Shown here one piece after another: positions 16,920-24,719 of a DNA stretch of 53,800 nt. Source of the stretch: Chloroflexota bacterium (GTDB lineage Bacteria > Chloroflexota > Dehalococcoidia > Dehalococcoidales > RBG-16-60-22); assembly GCA_016190585.1 (NCBI GenBank), contig JACPQH010000117.1, positions 1 to 53,800 of the forward strand. Reading direction: 5' to 3'. Numbering within the stretch: position 1 is the stretch's first letter; the number at the start of each line of letters is the position of its first letter. Under the pieces are notes generated by a model. It was not told the DNA's origin and ran no database searches. It saw only the letters and a program-made list of their open reading frames with translations. The position numbers and the translations under genes are program-made.

Positions 16920-18713
16920 CTAATCTTCCATTTCGAGCAGGATGAGGAAGGCTTCCTGCGGCACCTCGACGGCGCCCACCATCTTCATCCGCTTCTTGCC
17001 TTCCTTCTGCTTTTCCAGCAGCTTGCGCTTGCGGGTGATGTCGCCGCCGTAGCACTTGGCCAGCACGTCCTTCCTGGTCGGGGCGATGTCCTCGCGGGCG
17101 ATTATCTTGCCGCCGATAGCCGCCTGGAGGGGAATCTCGAACTGGTGGCGGGGGATGAGCTTTCTCAGGCGATGGATGAGGGCCCGGCCGCGCGCCACGG
17201 CGCCTTCCCGGGTGGAGATAAACGACAGGGCGTCCACCGGGTTGTCCTTTACCAGGATGTCCACCTTGACCAGGTCGCCGGTACGGTAGCCGGTAAAATC
17301 ATAGTCCATGCTGGCGTAGCCGCGGGTGACGCTCTTGAGCTTGTCGTAGTAGCCGGTGATAATCTCGGCCAGCGGAAAGTCGTAGGTCACCATGGCGCGC
17401 TTGGTGTCCGGGTGCTCCATGCTGACCAGCACGCCGCGCTTGGCCTCCGAAAGCGACATGCACGCGCCGACAAAACCGTTCGGCACGATAATCCGGGCCT
17501 GGATAATCGGCTCCTCGATGTGGTGGATGTACTGCGCCGACGGGAACTTGGAGGGATTGTCAATAAGCTGCTCCTGCCCGTCAAGGGATACGACCTTGTA
17601 TATCACCGAAGGCATGGTAGCGATGAGGTCCTGCCCGTACTCCCGCTTCAGCCGCTCCAGCGTGATGTCCATGTGGAGCATACCAAGCAGCCCCAACCGG
17701 TAGCCGTGGCCCAGCGCCGCCGAGCTCTCCTTCTCGTAGAAGAGCGACGAATCATTGAGCTGGAACTTCTCCAGGGCCTGGGTCAGCTTGCCGTAATCGC
17801 TGGAGATGACCGGGTAGATCCCGCAGAAGACCATCGGCTGGGACCTCCGAAAACCGGGAATGGCAGGGGTGGATGGATGCTCCGGCGAAATGATGGTATC
17901 GCCGACATGGATATCGCCCACATCCCGTATGATGGCGCCCAGGTAGCCGACCTCGCCGGCATCCAAGCTCCCGCAGTCTTTCATTCCCGGACTGAAGAAA
18001 CCCACCTCGCTAACCTCGAAGACCTTGCCGGTCGACTTGACCATAATCCTGTCGCCGGCCTTGACCGAGCCGGCGAAGACGCGGATATGCGGGATCACCC
18101 CCCGGTACGAGTCGTAAAAGGAATCGAAAATCAGCACCCTGAGCGGCTCGCTCGCCAGCTCCGGCCGGGGCGGCGGCACCCTGGCCACGATGACTTCGAG
18201 AAGCTCGGGGACGCCCTTGCCTTCCTTGCCGGAGACGAGCAGGACGTCGTCGCCGGGCAGGCCCAGCATCTCCTCGATCTGCCGGCGGCAGTCCTCGACC
18301 ATAGCGTTAGGCAGGTCTATCTTATTGATAACCGGGATTATCTCCAGCCCAGCCTCGATGGCCAGGTAAGCGTTGGCGATGGTCTGGGCCTCGACACCCT
18401 GGCTGGCGTCCACCAGCAGGACGGCGCCCTCGCAGGCCTTGAGGCTCCGCGAGACCTCGTAGTTAAAATCGACGTGCCCCGGGGTGTCGATGAGGTTCAG
18501 GATATAATCCTGCCCGCCGGCGGCGCGGTAGGGGATACGCACCGATTTTGCCTTGATGGTGATGCCGCGCTCGCGCTCGAGATCCATGCTGTCCAGGACC
18601 TGCTTGTTGTCCTGGGTATGGATGACACCGGTCAGCTCCAGAATCCGGTCGGCGAGGGTAGACTTCCCGTGGTCGATATGGGCTATTATGCAGAAATTCC
18701 TGATATTCAACAT
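16920..18713 (-). CDS. lepA: Elongation factor 4 (LepA)
   Basis: 597 residues, full length. The GTPase domain shows the P-loop AHIDHGKST (about residues 10-18), RGITIKA in switch I, DTPGHVDF (about 79) and NKIDLP (about 133). Domains II, III and V and the LepA-specific C-terminal domain follow, ending in the KCYGGDITRKRKLLEKQK segment. It is a ribosome-bound translation factor that back-translocates or rescues stalled ribosomes. hemW follows 2 bases downstream on the same strand. Confidence 0.97.
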   Translation of the reverse strand: MLNIRNFCIIAHIDHGKSTLADRILELTGVIHTQDNKQVLDSMDLERERGITIKAKSVRIPYRAAGGQDYILNLIDTPGHVDFNYEVSRSLKACEGAVLLVDASQGVEAQTIANAYLAIEAGLEIIPVINKIDLPNAMVEDCRRQIEEMLGLPGDDVLLVSGKEGKGVPELLEVIVARVPPPRPELASEPLRVLIFDSFYDSYRGVIPHIRVFAGSVKAGDRIMVKSTGKVFEVSEVGFFSPGMKDCGSLDAGEVGYLGAIIRDVGDIHVGDTIISPEHPSTPAIPGFRRSQPMVFCGIYPVISSDYGKLTQALEKFQLNDSSLFYEKESSAALGHGYRLGLLGMLHMDITLERLKREYGQDLIATMPSVIYKVVSLDGQEQLIDNPSKFPSAQYIHHIEEPIIQARIIVPNGFVGACMSLSEAKRGVLVSMEHPDTKRAMVTYDFPLAEIITGYYDKLKSVTRGYASMDYDFTGYRTGDLVKVDILVKDNPVDALSFISTREGAVARGRALIHRLRKLIPRHQFEIPLQAAIGGKIIAREDIAPTRKDVLAKCYGGDITRKRKLLEKQKEGKKRMKMVGAVEVPQEAFLILLEMED

Positions 18714-18917
18714 GCTCTATCTTCATCCTATCATTTGAGCTTATCCGAGGCAAGGAAACACCCGGGCTGCTCGGACAGCCGCGCCGGCGAAGCGGGCCCT
18801 CGGAGCGGCTCAAGGCCGGCGGAGGGTACGCGGCATTATTCCCCGGCCGGACACTAGCGCCCGCGCGGTTTGTTCCCGGCCAAGGCAGGTGAAAAAATAA
18901 GGAAAATGTCCCGTCAT

Positions 18918-18940
18918 ATTACGTAGCTTTACGGATTCAC
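18918..18940 (+). promoter_or_regulatory. Conserved 23-base motif upstream of the DUF1328/ku unit
   Basis: This 23-mer matches 20056-20078 at 19 of 23 positions (core GTAG-N3-TTACGGAT). A possible extended -10, TGC-GATACT, lies at 18958-18966. The intergenic stretch 18714-18997 holds no other gene that I can see. Confidence 0.4.
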
Positions 18941-18997
18941 TTCCGCCTATTGCCTCATGCGATACTTAGCCAGAGACAGTTAATCGGGAGGTGACGT

Positions 18998-19162
18998 ATG
19001 TTGTGGCTGGCACTGGCATTCCTCATTATCGCCATCGTGGCAGGGTTGTTCGGTTTCGGGTTCATCGCTTCCGCGGCGACCCAAATCGCCCTGATCCTTT
19101 TCTGGGTCTTCCTGGCTCTGCTGGTCTTTACCCTCATCATCAGGCTGGTCCGCCGGGTTTAG
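18998..19162 (+). CDS. DUF1328 (YtjA-like) small membrane protein
   Basis: 54 residues with two hydrophobic helices (about 3-23 and 30-50) separated by a short Ser/Ala/Thr turn, and a basic C-terminus; the pattern IIAIVAGLFGFGFIA then ALILFWVFL matches the YtjA/DUF1328 family. Start ATG 18998 has GGGAGGTG 4-5 bases upstream. The function of the family is unknown; in other bacteria members are often stress-induced. ku follows 35 bases downstream and may share its transcript. Confidence 0.8.
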   Translation: MLWLALAFLIIAIVAGLFGFGFIASAATQIALILFWVFLALLVFTLIIRLVRRV

Positions 19163-19197
19163 CCCGGTATACCCCTGCCGGGAGCAGACAGGAAGTC

Positions 19198-20001
19198 ATG
19201 CCGAGGGCCTTCTGGAAGGGCGCCATCAGCTTCGGGATGGTGGTCATTCCGGTAAAGATGTACGTTGCGACGGAAAGCCGGGCTATTTCATTCCATTTGC
19301 TTCACAAGAAATGCCTCACCCGTCCCCGACAGGTTCTTTACTGCGAGCTGGATAACGAGTATTTCGGCGTCAAAGACACCGTCCGGGGCTACGAGTACGC
19401 CAAAGGCCAGTTCGTCGTCCTGACCGAGAGCGATTTCGAAAAGGTGCCGATCAGGACCAACCACACTATCGATATCATGGGGTTCGTCCGGGCCAGCGAG
19501 ATAGACCCGGTCTATTACTACGACAGCCACTACCTGGAGGCTGAGGCAATCGGGCTTAAACCTTACTCGCTGCTGCGGGAGGTGCTTAAGAAGACGGGAC
19601 GGGTCGGCATCGCCAAGGTGTCTTTTCAGAAACGGGAGCACCTGTGCAGTGTGGAACCCAGGGAAGATATCCTGGTGCTGCATACCATCCACTACAGCTA
19701 CGAAGTCCGCCCGGTCGGGGAGCTGGCCCCACCCAGGCAGGAGCTGAGCGCCAGCGAGATGGAAATGGCGTCCGCCCTGGTAAACGCCATGACGAGGGAT
19801 TTCACGCCGGCGGACTACCGGGATGATTACCGGGAGGCGTTGGAGAAGGTGATCGAAGCCAAGGTCCAGGGCAGGGAGGTGACGGCGCCCAAGCCGGTAA
19901 CCGTGGAGATACCCGACCTCATGGCCGCGCTGCGGGCCAGCATCGAGGCCGCCCAATCGCGGCAGGCGGCGCCCGCGGCCAGCACGGCTGCCAAGGGCTG
20001 A
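19198..20001 (+). CDS. ku: Ku family DNA-end-binding protein
   Basis: 267 residues from ATG 19198 (AGGAAG just upstream). It begins with the bacterial Ku signature RAFWKGAISFGMV (residues 3-15) and has the Ku core beta-barrel and bridge (to about residue 230), then an Ala-rich C-terminal tail. Bacterial Ku forms homodimeric rings on double-strand breaks and recruits LigD. No ligD-like gene is in the window. Its neighbours are small membrane proteins rather than repair genes. The frame continues upstream inside the DUF1328 gene without a plausible start signal. Confidence 0.95.
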   Translation: MPRAFWKGAISFGMVVIPVKMYVATESRAISFHLLHKKCLTRPRQVLYCELDNEYFGVKDTVRGYEYAKGQFVVLTESDFEKVPIRTNHTIDIMGFVRASEIDPVYYYDSHYLEAEAIGLKPYSLLREVLKKTGRVGIAKVSFQKREHLCSVEPREDILVLHTIHYSYEVRPVGELAPPRQELSASEMEMASALVNAMTRDFTPADYRDDYREALEKVIEAKVQGREVTAPKPVTVEIPDLMAALRASIEAAQSRQAAPAASTAAKG

Positions 20002-20055
20002 GCTGAAAAGCCCGGACGGGCGGCTAGCAGGCATTAAGTGTCCCCGCTTCCTCCA

Positions 20056-20101
20056 ATTAAGTAGGGTTACGGATACACGGCTCACGTAATAATGATATAC
20101 T
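20056..20101 (+). promoter_or_regulatory. Second GTAG-N3-TTACGGAT motif plus extended -10
   Basis: Motif at 20056-20078 (19 of 23 identical to 18918-18940), followed at 20093-20101 by TGA-TATACT, a good extended -10. The motif occupies the -35 region or just upstream, as expected for an activator or alternative-sigma contact site. Confidence 0.45.
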
Positions 20102-20134
20102 TTTAGATGAAACTGTTACGACGAGGAGGCCCCG

Positions 20135-20422
20135 ATGCCGGTAGAAACCTTTCGCGACCTCATGATTGGCATCGTGGGCGCCGTTTTCCTGGTCGTGATG
20201 ATACTGGTCGCCATCCTGGCGCTGCTGCTGTACTTCAAGGTTAAAAATCTTGTCAACTCCGTGAACGTCATCGTCACCAGGGTGCAGACGTTCACCGTGG
20301 CCGCAGCCCCCGTCATCCAGATCGCCGCGTTCATTCAGGGGGTTAGGCAGGGAGTTAAAGCCGTCAAGGATACCTTTGGAAAAAAGGAGGAGGGCAAACA
20401 TGGAAGAAAGAGCAAGGGGTAA
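20135..20422 (+). CDS. Small membrane protein, DUF948-like
   Basis: 95 residues: one strong N-terminal membrane helix (about residues 10-33), then an amphipathic helical stretch and a Lys/Gly-rich basic tail (EGKHGRKSKG at the end). The layout fits DUF948-like or general-stress membrane proteins, with the helical part outside the membrane plane. The start is preceded by ACGAGGAGG. It overlaps the YtxH gene by 23 bases, so the two are co-translated. Assignment to DUF948 is tentative. Confidence 0.65.
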   Translation: MPVETFRDLMIGIVGAVFLVVMILVAILALLLYFKVKNLVNSVNVIVTRVQTFTVAAAPVIQIAAFIQGVRQGVKAVKDTFGKKEEGKHGRKSKG

Positions 20423-20714
20423 CGGCCGGAACGGAACGATGGTCGGCGGGGTTTTTCTGGGCATGCTCATCGGCGCGGCGACGGGCCTGGCAATCGGGTT
20501 TCTCTACGCGCCCCGCTCGGGTAAAGAGACGAGAGGGATGATCAAAGCCAAGGCCACCGAGACCACGGAGATGATCAAGGAGAGGGCCGACGAGACCAGG
20601 GAGAAAGCCGGCGAGGTACTGACCCGGATAAAGACCGCCGCCGTGACCGCCCGGGCCAAAGGTCGGGAAGCGATGGAAGAGGTCAAGCACCAGTCAGACA
20701 TCTCAAATATCTAA
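20400..20714 (+). CDS. YtxH-domain protein
   Basis: 104 residues from ATG 20400, which has AAAGGAGGAGG upstream; an earlier in-frame ATG at 20376 has no such site. A glycine-rich membrane segment (GGVFLGMLIGAATGLAIGF, about residues 16-34) is followed by the hallmark LYAPRSGKETR (about 35-45) and a long charged helix rich in Lys, Glu, Thr and Ala. This is the YtxH pattern, known as a general-stress protein in Bacillus. Predicted membrane-anchored with a cytoplasmic coiled coil. Confidence 0.85.
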   Translation: MEERARGNGRNGTMVGGVFLGMLIGAATGLAIGFLYAPRSGKETRGMIKAKATETTEMIKERADETREKAGEVLTRIKTAAVTARAKGREAMEEVKHQSDISNI

Positions 20715-20728
20715 GCAAATTCGTCCGG

Positions 20729-20761
20729 ATGCCCCCATCGCGGAAGGGAAGGTGGGGGCAT
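20729..20761 (+). other. Strong hairpin between ytxH and yihY
   Basis: ATGCCCCCA (20729-20737) pairs perfectly with TGGGGGCAT (20753-20761), 9 bp with a 15-base loop. No T-run follows, so it is not a simple terminator. It covers the earliest candidate start of the yihY frame (20729), which supports the later ATG at 20771. Confidence 0.6.
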
Positions 20762-20770
20762 CGCCGTCGG

Positions 20771-21667
20771 ATGTCCTTAAAATCGGCCTTCCAGAGAAAT
20801 GTCCAGCTCTGGTCCGGCAGGGTTAATCGCCTCCGGGAGCGTCTCCTGGGTATCACGGCGATCCGGCTGGTGTTCAACACGGTCCAGGAGCTGGGCCAGG
20901 ACGAGGGTGCCGAGCGGGCGGCGGCCATGTCCTATTACGCCATCCTGGCGGTGTTTCCCCTGCTCCTCGGCCTGATCGCCGTGCTCGGCCTGTTCCTGCC
21001 GTCGGAGACGGTGCAGATGCACCTCTTCAGTCTTGTCCAGCAGAACTTCCCCGCTTCCAGCGAACTGCTTGAGAGGAACATAACCAGCATCATCCGGCTC
21101 CGGGGAACGCTGGGTATCATCAGCATCGCCGGCCTGATGTGGACGGGCAGCGGCCTGTTCGGGGCCTTAAGCCGCTCCGTCAACCACGCTTTTGACGTGA
21201 AAAAGAGGCGCCCGATCTACATCGAGAAGCCGCGGCAACTGGTCATGGCCCTGGCGACCGGGCTGCTCATCATTTTCTCGATGGGAGCGAACGTGGTGTT
21301 CGACATCGTGGCGAATATCGACGTGGAGGGCAGCTACCGGCTTGCCGATGTCGGGAGCAAGGTGCTGGCTTTCCTGTTGATTCTGCTGGTCTTTATCCTG
21401 CTGTACAAGTTCCTGCCGAATACCGAGACCCAGTGGCGCTTCAGCCTGGCCGGCGCGCTGCTGGGCGCGGTCCTCTTCGAGATCCTCAGGAATCTCTTCA
21501 TCTATTATGTTAACCAGGCCAACTACCAGCTCGTGTACGGTTCGGTGGCGTCCATCATCGCTCTCTTCGTCTTCGCCTATTTTTCCTCGCTCATCCTGAT
21601 TCTGGGGGCGGAGTTCGCCTCGGAGTTCCGGCGCCTGCGGCTCGGCCTGCCCCACCATCATCACTAG
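20771..21667 (+). CDS. YihY/BrkB-family inner membrane protein
   Basis: 298 residues from ATG 20771 (an ATG at 20729 lies inside a hairpin and would add 14 residues). Six hydrophobic segments and the family hallmarks are seen: AAAMSYYAILAVFPLLL (about residues 44-60), the LWTGSGLFGALSRS-like stretch (about 123) and a FPNTETQWRFSLAGALLGAVLFE-type region near 215 (quoted in parts: LPNTETQWR, GALLGAVLFE). Once called RNase BN, the family has no proven enzymatic role. The protein ends in four His residues. It faces the FmdB gene with 2 bases between stops. Confidence 0.88.
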   Translation: MSLKSAFQRNVQLWSGRVNRLRERLLGITAIRLVFNTVQELGQDEGAERAAAMSYYAILAVFPLLLGLIAVLGLFLPSETVQMHLFSLVQQNFPASSELLERNITSIIRLRGTLGIISIAGLMWTGSGLFGALSRSVNHAFDVKKRRPIYIEKPRQLVMALATGLLIIFSMGANVVFDIVANIDVEGSYRLADVGSKVLAFLLILLVFILLYKFLPNTETQWRFSLAGALLGAVLFEILRNLFIYYVNQANYQLVYGSVASIIALFVFAYFSSLILILGAEFASEFRRLRLGLPHHHH

Positions 21668-21669
21668 CC

Positions 21670-22008
21670 CTATAAGCCCTCCAGGCCGTCCGGCAGGGCG
21701 CCGTCCCGTGCGGCGTCGATCTCTGCCCGCAAGCCGGCCGGCACCTCCATGCCGGCCTCCTCGAGCTTCCTTTCCGCCCACCGCCCGATATTGCGCGGGT
21801 CCTTGTAGTAGTCGAGGCCGCGGCCCGGCCCCGGCTCACCGCTGCTCTGGTGCACGTCCTTCAACGTGCGGTGGATGGCGAACCGGGAGATTAGCCTCGC
21901 CATTTCGCCGCCGCAAACCGGACATCGCGGCGTTCCCCCCGGGGCAGCCCGTACCAGGACGTCCCGCTTCGTCCGGCAGGCGGAGCACGAAAATTCATAG
22001 ATAGGCAT
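21670..22008 (-). CDS. FmdB-family zinc-ribbon protein
   Basis: 112 residues. The N-terminal FmdB ribbon starts MPIYEFSCSAC with a second pair CPVCGG at about residues 34-39, giving a CxxC-CxxC zinc site. The rest is a polar tail with a YYKDPRNIGRWAERK segment, frequent in this family. FmdB was first linked to formamidase regulation; most members are small, widespread and uncharacterised. ATG at 22008 has GGAGAC upstream. The gap to the divergent CetZ-like gene (22009-22196) holds only short motifs. Confidence 0.85.
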   Translation of the reverse strand: MPIYEFSCSACRTKRDVLVRAAPGGTPRCPVCGGEMARLISRFAIHRTLKDVHQSSGEPGPGRGLDYYKDPRNIGRWAERKLEEAGMEVPAGLRAEIDAARDGALPDGLEGL

Positions 22009-22125
22009 GGCACACCGTCTCCTTGAACCCGATCTACAACTATCTTAGCCGATAGCAAAATCCTTTGTAAATCCTAAGTAGCCGCCTACGGAGGAAGGTA
22101 ATTTGTTACGCGACTTTCGTTATCA

Positions 22126-22134
22126 ATTACGTAG
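22126..22134 (+). promoter_or_regulatory. ATTACGTAG motif upstream of the CetZ-like gene
   Basis: ATTACGTAG, as at 18918-18926. A further related AAGTAG-CCGCC-TACGGA sequence lies at 22076-22092. Both are in the gap between the divergent FmdB and CetZ-like genes. Confidence 0.3.
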
Positions 22135-22196
22135 GAATACGACTATGAGAGGGCATGATAAAGCCTTTAAGATTTATACGAGCATGGAGGGGACAG

Positions 22197-23369
22197 ATGA
22201 AATTTACGGTGATAGGTTTCGGACAGTGCGGCAACCGCATCGCCGACGAGTTCGCGCGGATCAACACCAAGGCGCGCCGGGAGCGGGGCATCGAGATAGC
22301 GCCGGCGGTTTTCGCCATCAACACCGATACCGCGGACCTGAGCGGGTTAACCCATATCCCTGACAACTTCCGCCACCGCATCCTTATCGGCGGGCGGAAA
22401 ACCGGCGGTCACGGCGTCGGCAAGGTGAACGAGATAGCCGCCGAAATCGCCAAGCAGGACAGCGCCCGCATCTTCGACGCCGTCAGAAGCACGCCGCGCG
22501 CTTTCGAATCCGATGCTTTTCTCCTGGTCGCCTCCGGCGCCGGCGGGACGGGCTCGGGCTCGATTTCCGTAACGACGCAGATCTTGCGCGAGCGCTACCG
22601 CGACAAGCCACTGTACGCCCTGGTGGTCCTGCCCTTCGAGCATGAAGAGCTTACCGAGGAACGGACCATCTACAACACCGCGCTCTGCCTCAAGTCCATC
22701 AACTCGGTCGCGGACGCCGTCCTCCTGGTCGATAACCAGCGGTTCGTCGGCATCGGTTCTTCCCTGAGCAATAACTATGCCGATATCAACCGGCTGATCG
22801 TCGAGCCGTTTTACGACCTGCTCTGCGCCGGCGAGGAGACGAACTCCCGGCGCGTGGGTACCAAGACCCTGGACGCCGGCGACGTCATTCAGACGCTGGA
22901 GGGCTGGACGGTCCTCGGCTACGGCAAGTCCCAGCTTTCCGTCTTCAACCTCCCGTTTAAACAGTCCAGCTTCCGGACAAAAGGCACCCAGACGCAGAAG
23001 GGGGTTCAGGCCCTGGATAAAGCCCTCAGCGACCTTTCCGTGGAGTGCAACGTGTCAGACGCGACCAAGGCCCTGTACCTGGTCTCCGGCCCGGGCAACG
23101 AGCTTAATACCGAGCTGGTGCGGGAGGTCGGGGAGTACCTGCGCGGTTTGCTGCCGCAGGCGACCATCAGGAACGGCGATTACCCGCGGGAGCGGGTCAA
23201 CCTCGGGGTACACCTGATGCTGTCCGGGTTCACCAGCGTGGACAAGGTCAAGCAGTATTACGCCCGGTCGATCATCTTTATCCAGGAGATGAAGCGGCGG
23301 CGGGAGCAGAGAGAGATCTCTTTGCAGGAGATGGAAGACTTCGGGAAGGAGCTGCCGCGCCTGCTGTGA
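22197..23369 (+). CDS. Tubulin/FtsZ-superfamily GTPase, CetZ-like
   Basis: 390 residues from ATG 22197 (GGAGGGG 4-5 bases upstream). The N-terminal loop is GFGQCGNRI (about residues 7-15), close to the GQCGN loop of eukaryotic tubulins and the GQAG loop of CetZ, and unlike the GxGGGGxNAV of FtsZ. The phosphate loop is GAGGTGSGS (about 115-123), a variant of GGGTGTG/GGGTGSG. NTD at about residue 43 and DNQRF plus NNYADIN (about 180-200) resemble the nucleotide and T5/T6 region of CetZ. No FtsZ C-terminal FtsA-binding tail is present. The role is probably cytoskeletal (shape or surface), not ring formation; that is inference. It is monocistronic, with its own upstream region. Confidence 0.75.
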   Translation: MKFTVIGFGQCGNRIADEFARINTKARRERGIEIAPAVFAINTDTADLSGLTHIPDNFRHRILIGGRKTGGHGVGKVNEIAAEIAKQDSARIFDAVRSTPRAFESDAFLLVASGAGGTGSGSISVTTQILRERYRDKPLYALVVLPFEHEELTEERTIYNTALCLKSINSVADAVLLVDNQRFVGIGSSLSNNYADINRLIVEPFYDLLCAGEETNSRRVGTKTLDAGDVIQTLEGWTVLGYGKSQLSVFNLPFKQSSFRTKGTQTQKGVQALDKALSDLSVECNVSDATKALYLVSGPGNELNTELVREVGEYLRGLLPQATIRNGDYPRERVNLGVHLMLSGFTSVDKVKQYYARSIIFIQEMKRRREQREISLQEMEDFGKELPRLL

Positions 23370-23514
23370 AACTCTCCCTCATAGTCGATAACCCTCCCGG
23401 GGCCGGGGCGAAGCCGGCGGCATGCTGCGCTCTGGCGCGCGGATGTCCGGCGGCGCCCGACAGCCTGACTCCCGCCGGTTTTCCTCCCCTTTTTCCGCAC
23501 GCCGCTCTTTCTGT

Positions 23515-23550
23515 TTGACACGGTCCATACTCTATGCTAGTATAGAGTAT
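23515..23550 (+). promoter_or_regulatory. csoR promoter with overlapping operator
   Basis: A consensus -35 TTGACA (23515-23520), 17-base spacer and -10 TAGTAT (23538-23543). A perfect 9-bp inverted repeat, ATACTCTAT (23527-23535) and ATAGAGTAT (23542-23550) with a 6-base centre, covers the -10. This is the placement expected for autorepression by the CsoR-like regulator just downstream. Confidence 0.8.
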
Positions 23551-23571
23551 TAAATAAAGGAGCTTTCCCGC

Positions 23572-23865
23572 TTGCAGCGCATGCTGACCCCCTACCGGTA
23601 CGCCGAGGAAAAACCCGCCCTGCTTACCAGGATGCGCCGGATCGAAGGACAGGCCCAGGGCATCCAGCGCATGATCGAGGAAGGACGCTACTGCATCGAT
23701 ATCGTCCAGCAGCTCACCGCCATGTCTTCGGCCATCGACGAGGTGACCCTTATGATCCTGCGGGGCCATATCGAGGGCTGTGTGGCCGGCGCCATCAAGG
23801 CCGAGGACGCCGGCGGCCACATCAAGGAGCTGATGGACACCATCCGGAAGGCGATCAAGCGGTGA
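23572..23865 (+). CDS. csoR: CsoR-family metal-sensing repressor
   Basis: 97 residues of the all-helical CsoR/RcnR (DUF156) fold. Ligand candidates Cys41, His66 and Cys70 have exactly the spacing of the Cu(I) site of CsoR (C-24-H-3-C between ligands), and the Arg/Gln-rich RRIEGQAQGIQRMIE helix near residue 22-36 is the DNA-binding surface. Start TTG 23572 has AAAGGAG 9 bases upstream; ATG 23581 is too far from it. Upstream is a promoter overlapped by a perfect palindrome, so autoregulation is likely. The neighbouring Cys/Met-rich and YHS proteins support a copper or thiophilic-metal role. RcnR or sulfur-sensing CstR types are less likely given the C-H-C set. Confidence 0.88.
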   Translation: MQRMLTPYRYAEEKPALLTRMRRIEGQAQGIQRMIEEGRYCIDIVQQLTAMSSAIDEVTLMILRGHIEGCVAGAIKAEDAGGHIKELMDTIRKAIKR

Positions 23866-23873
23866 ATTAATCT

Positions 23874-24701
23874 ATGCCAAACGGAATAGTAATCAATATC
23901 AACCCGGCAATTTTCCACTTTGGGGGCTTCGAGCTCCGCTGGTACAGCCTGACCATCATCCTGGCCATCATCGCCGCGGTAATGATCGGGGTCAAGCGCG
24001 GCCGGCATCGTGGTTTCGCCGCCGACGACATGTATTCCCTGGCGATGTGGGTGATACTCTCCGGCATGATCGGGGCGCGTCTTTTCCACGTTGTCGACCG
24101 GTTTGATTATTACTTGAGCCACCCGGCGCAGATACTGGCCCTGCAGCAGGGCGGCCTGGCCATCTGGGGCGCCCTGGGCGGCGGCGCGCTGGCCGCCGTG
24201 ATTTTCGCCAGGGTAAAGCGATGGTCGTTCATCAAGCTTGGGGACGTCCTCGTACCGGGCATACTCGTCGCCCAGATGATCGGCCGCATCGGCTGCATCA
24301 TCAACGGTGACGCCTACGGCGATATCACCAGCCTGCCCTGGGGCTTCATCTACACCCATCCCGGCGCCATGATACCCGCCAGCCTGTTCGGCGTCCCCAC
24401 CCATCCCTACCCGGTGTACGAGATGCTCTGGAACGGCCTCACGCTGCTGGGGATCCTGTACCTCGGCCGCCGGGTCAAGACCGACGGCGTCCTGTTCCTC
24501 AGCTACGTCAGCGCCTACTCCCTCGGGCGGTTTCTCCTCACCTTCGTCCGGCTGGAGAGGGACACCGCCTTTGGCTTGCAGCAAGCCCAGGTTATCGCCC
24601 TGTTCCTGTTCGTGCTGGCGGTATCCTCGATAATCTACGTGTATTTCATCAAGCGTCCCGCCCGAAAAACGGGCGACTCCTTGTCCTTAGAGGCCAAATA
24701 A
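23874..24701 (+). CDS. lgt: Prolipoprotein diacylglyceryl transferase
   Basis: 275 residues with seven membrane helices. The Lgt signature is clear: RWYS near residue 21-24, GARLFHV (about 63-69), GGLAIWGALGGG (about 88-99), and GRIGCIINGDAYG (about 139-151), which contains the Arg and Asn-Gly of the active site. It transfers diacylglycerol from phosphatidylglycerol to the lipobox Cys of preprolipoproteins. The start lies 8 bases after csoR, without its own ribosome site, so it is likely translationally coupled and under the csoR promoter. That placement is unusual for a housekeeping enzyme. Confidence 0.95.
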   Translation: MPNGIVININPAIFHFGGFELRWYSLTIILAIIAAVMIGVKRGRHRGFAADDMYSLAMWVILSGMIGARLFHVVDRFDYYLSHPAQILALQQGGLAIWGALGGGALAAVIFARVKRWSFIKLGDVLVPGILVAQMIGRIGCIINGDAYGDITSLPWGFIYTHPGAMIPASLFGVPTHPYPVYEMLWNGLTLLGILYLGRRVKTDGVLFLSYVSAYSLGRFLLTFVRLERDTAFGLQQAQVIALFLFVLAVSSIIYVYFIKRPARKTGDSLSLEAK

Positions 24702-24719
24702 TTCCAGGGGAGGTATGGG

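Noticed and set aside
16918..17055. Upstream extension of hemW inside lepA
   Set aside because: The extra 46 residues are low-complexity and overlap lepA; the GTG at 16917 gives the canonical HemW N-terminus.
17145..18857. 570-codon open frame on the plus strand opposite lepA
   Set aside because: It is the antisense shadow of a GC-rich, clearly functional lepA; it has no domain, no start signal and a His/Arg/Gly-rich composition typical of reverse-frame translation.
18991..19197. Upstream extension of the ku frame
   Set aside because: It overlaps the DUF1328 gene in another frame; Ku homologues begin at the RAFWKG motif right after ATG 19198.
20771..21667. C-terminal four-His run of the YihY protein as an affinity-tag artefact
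   Set aside because: The run is encoded by mixed CAC/CAT codons, followed by a natural TAG and a convergent gene two bases later, so it is native sequence.
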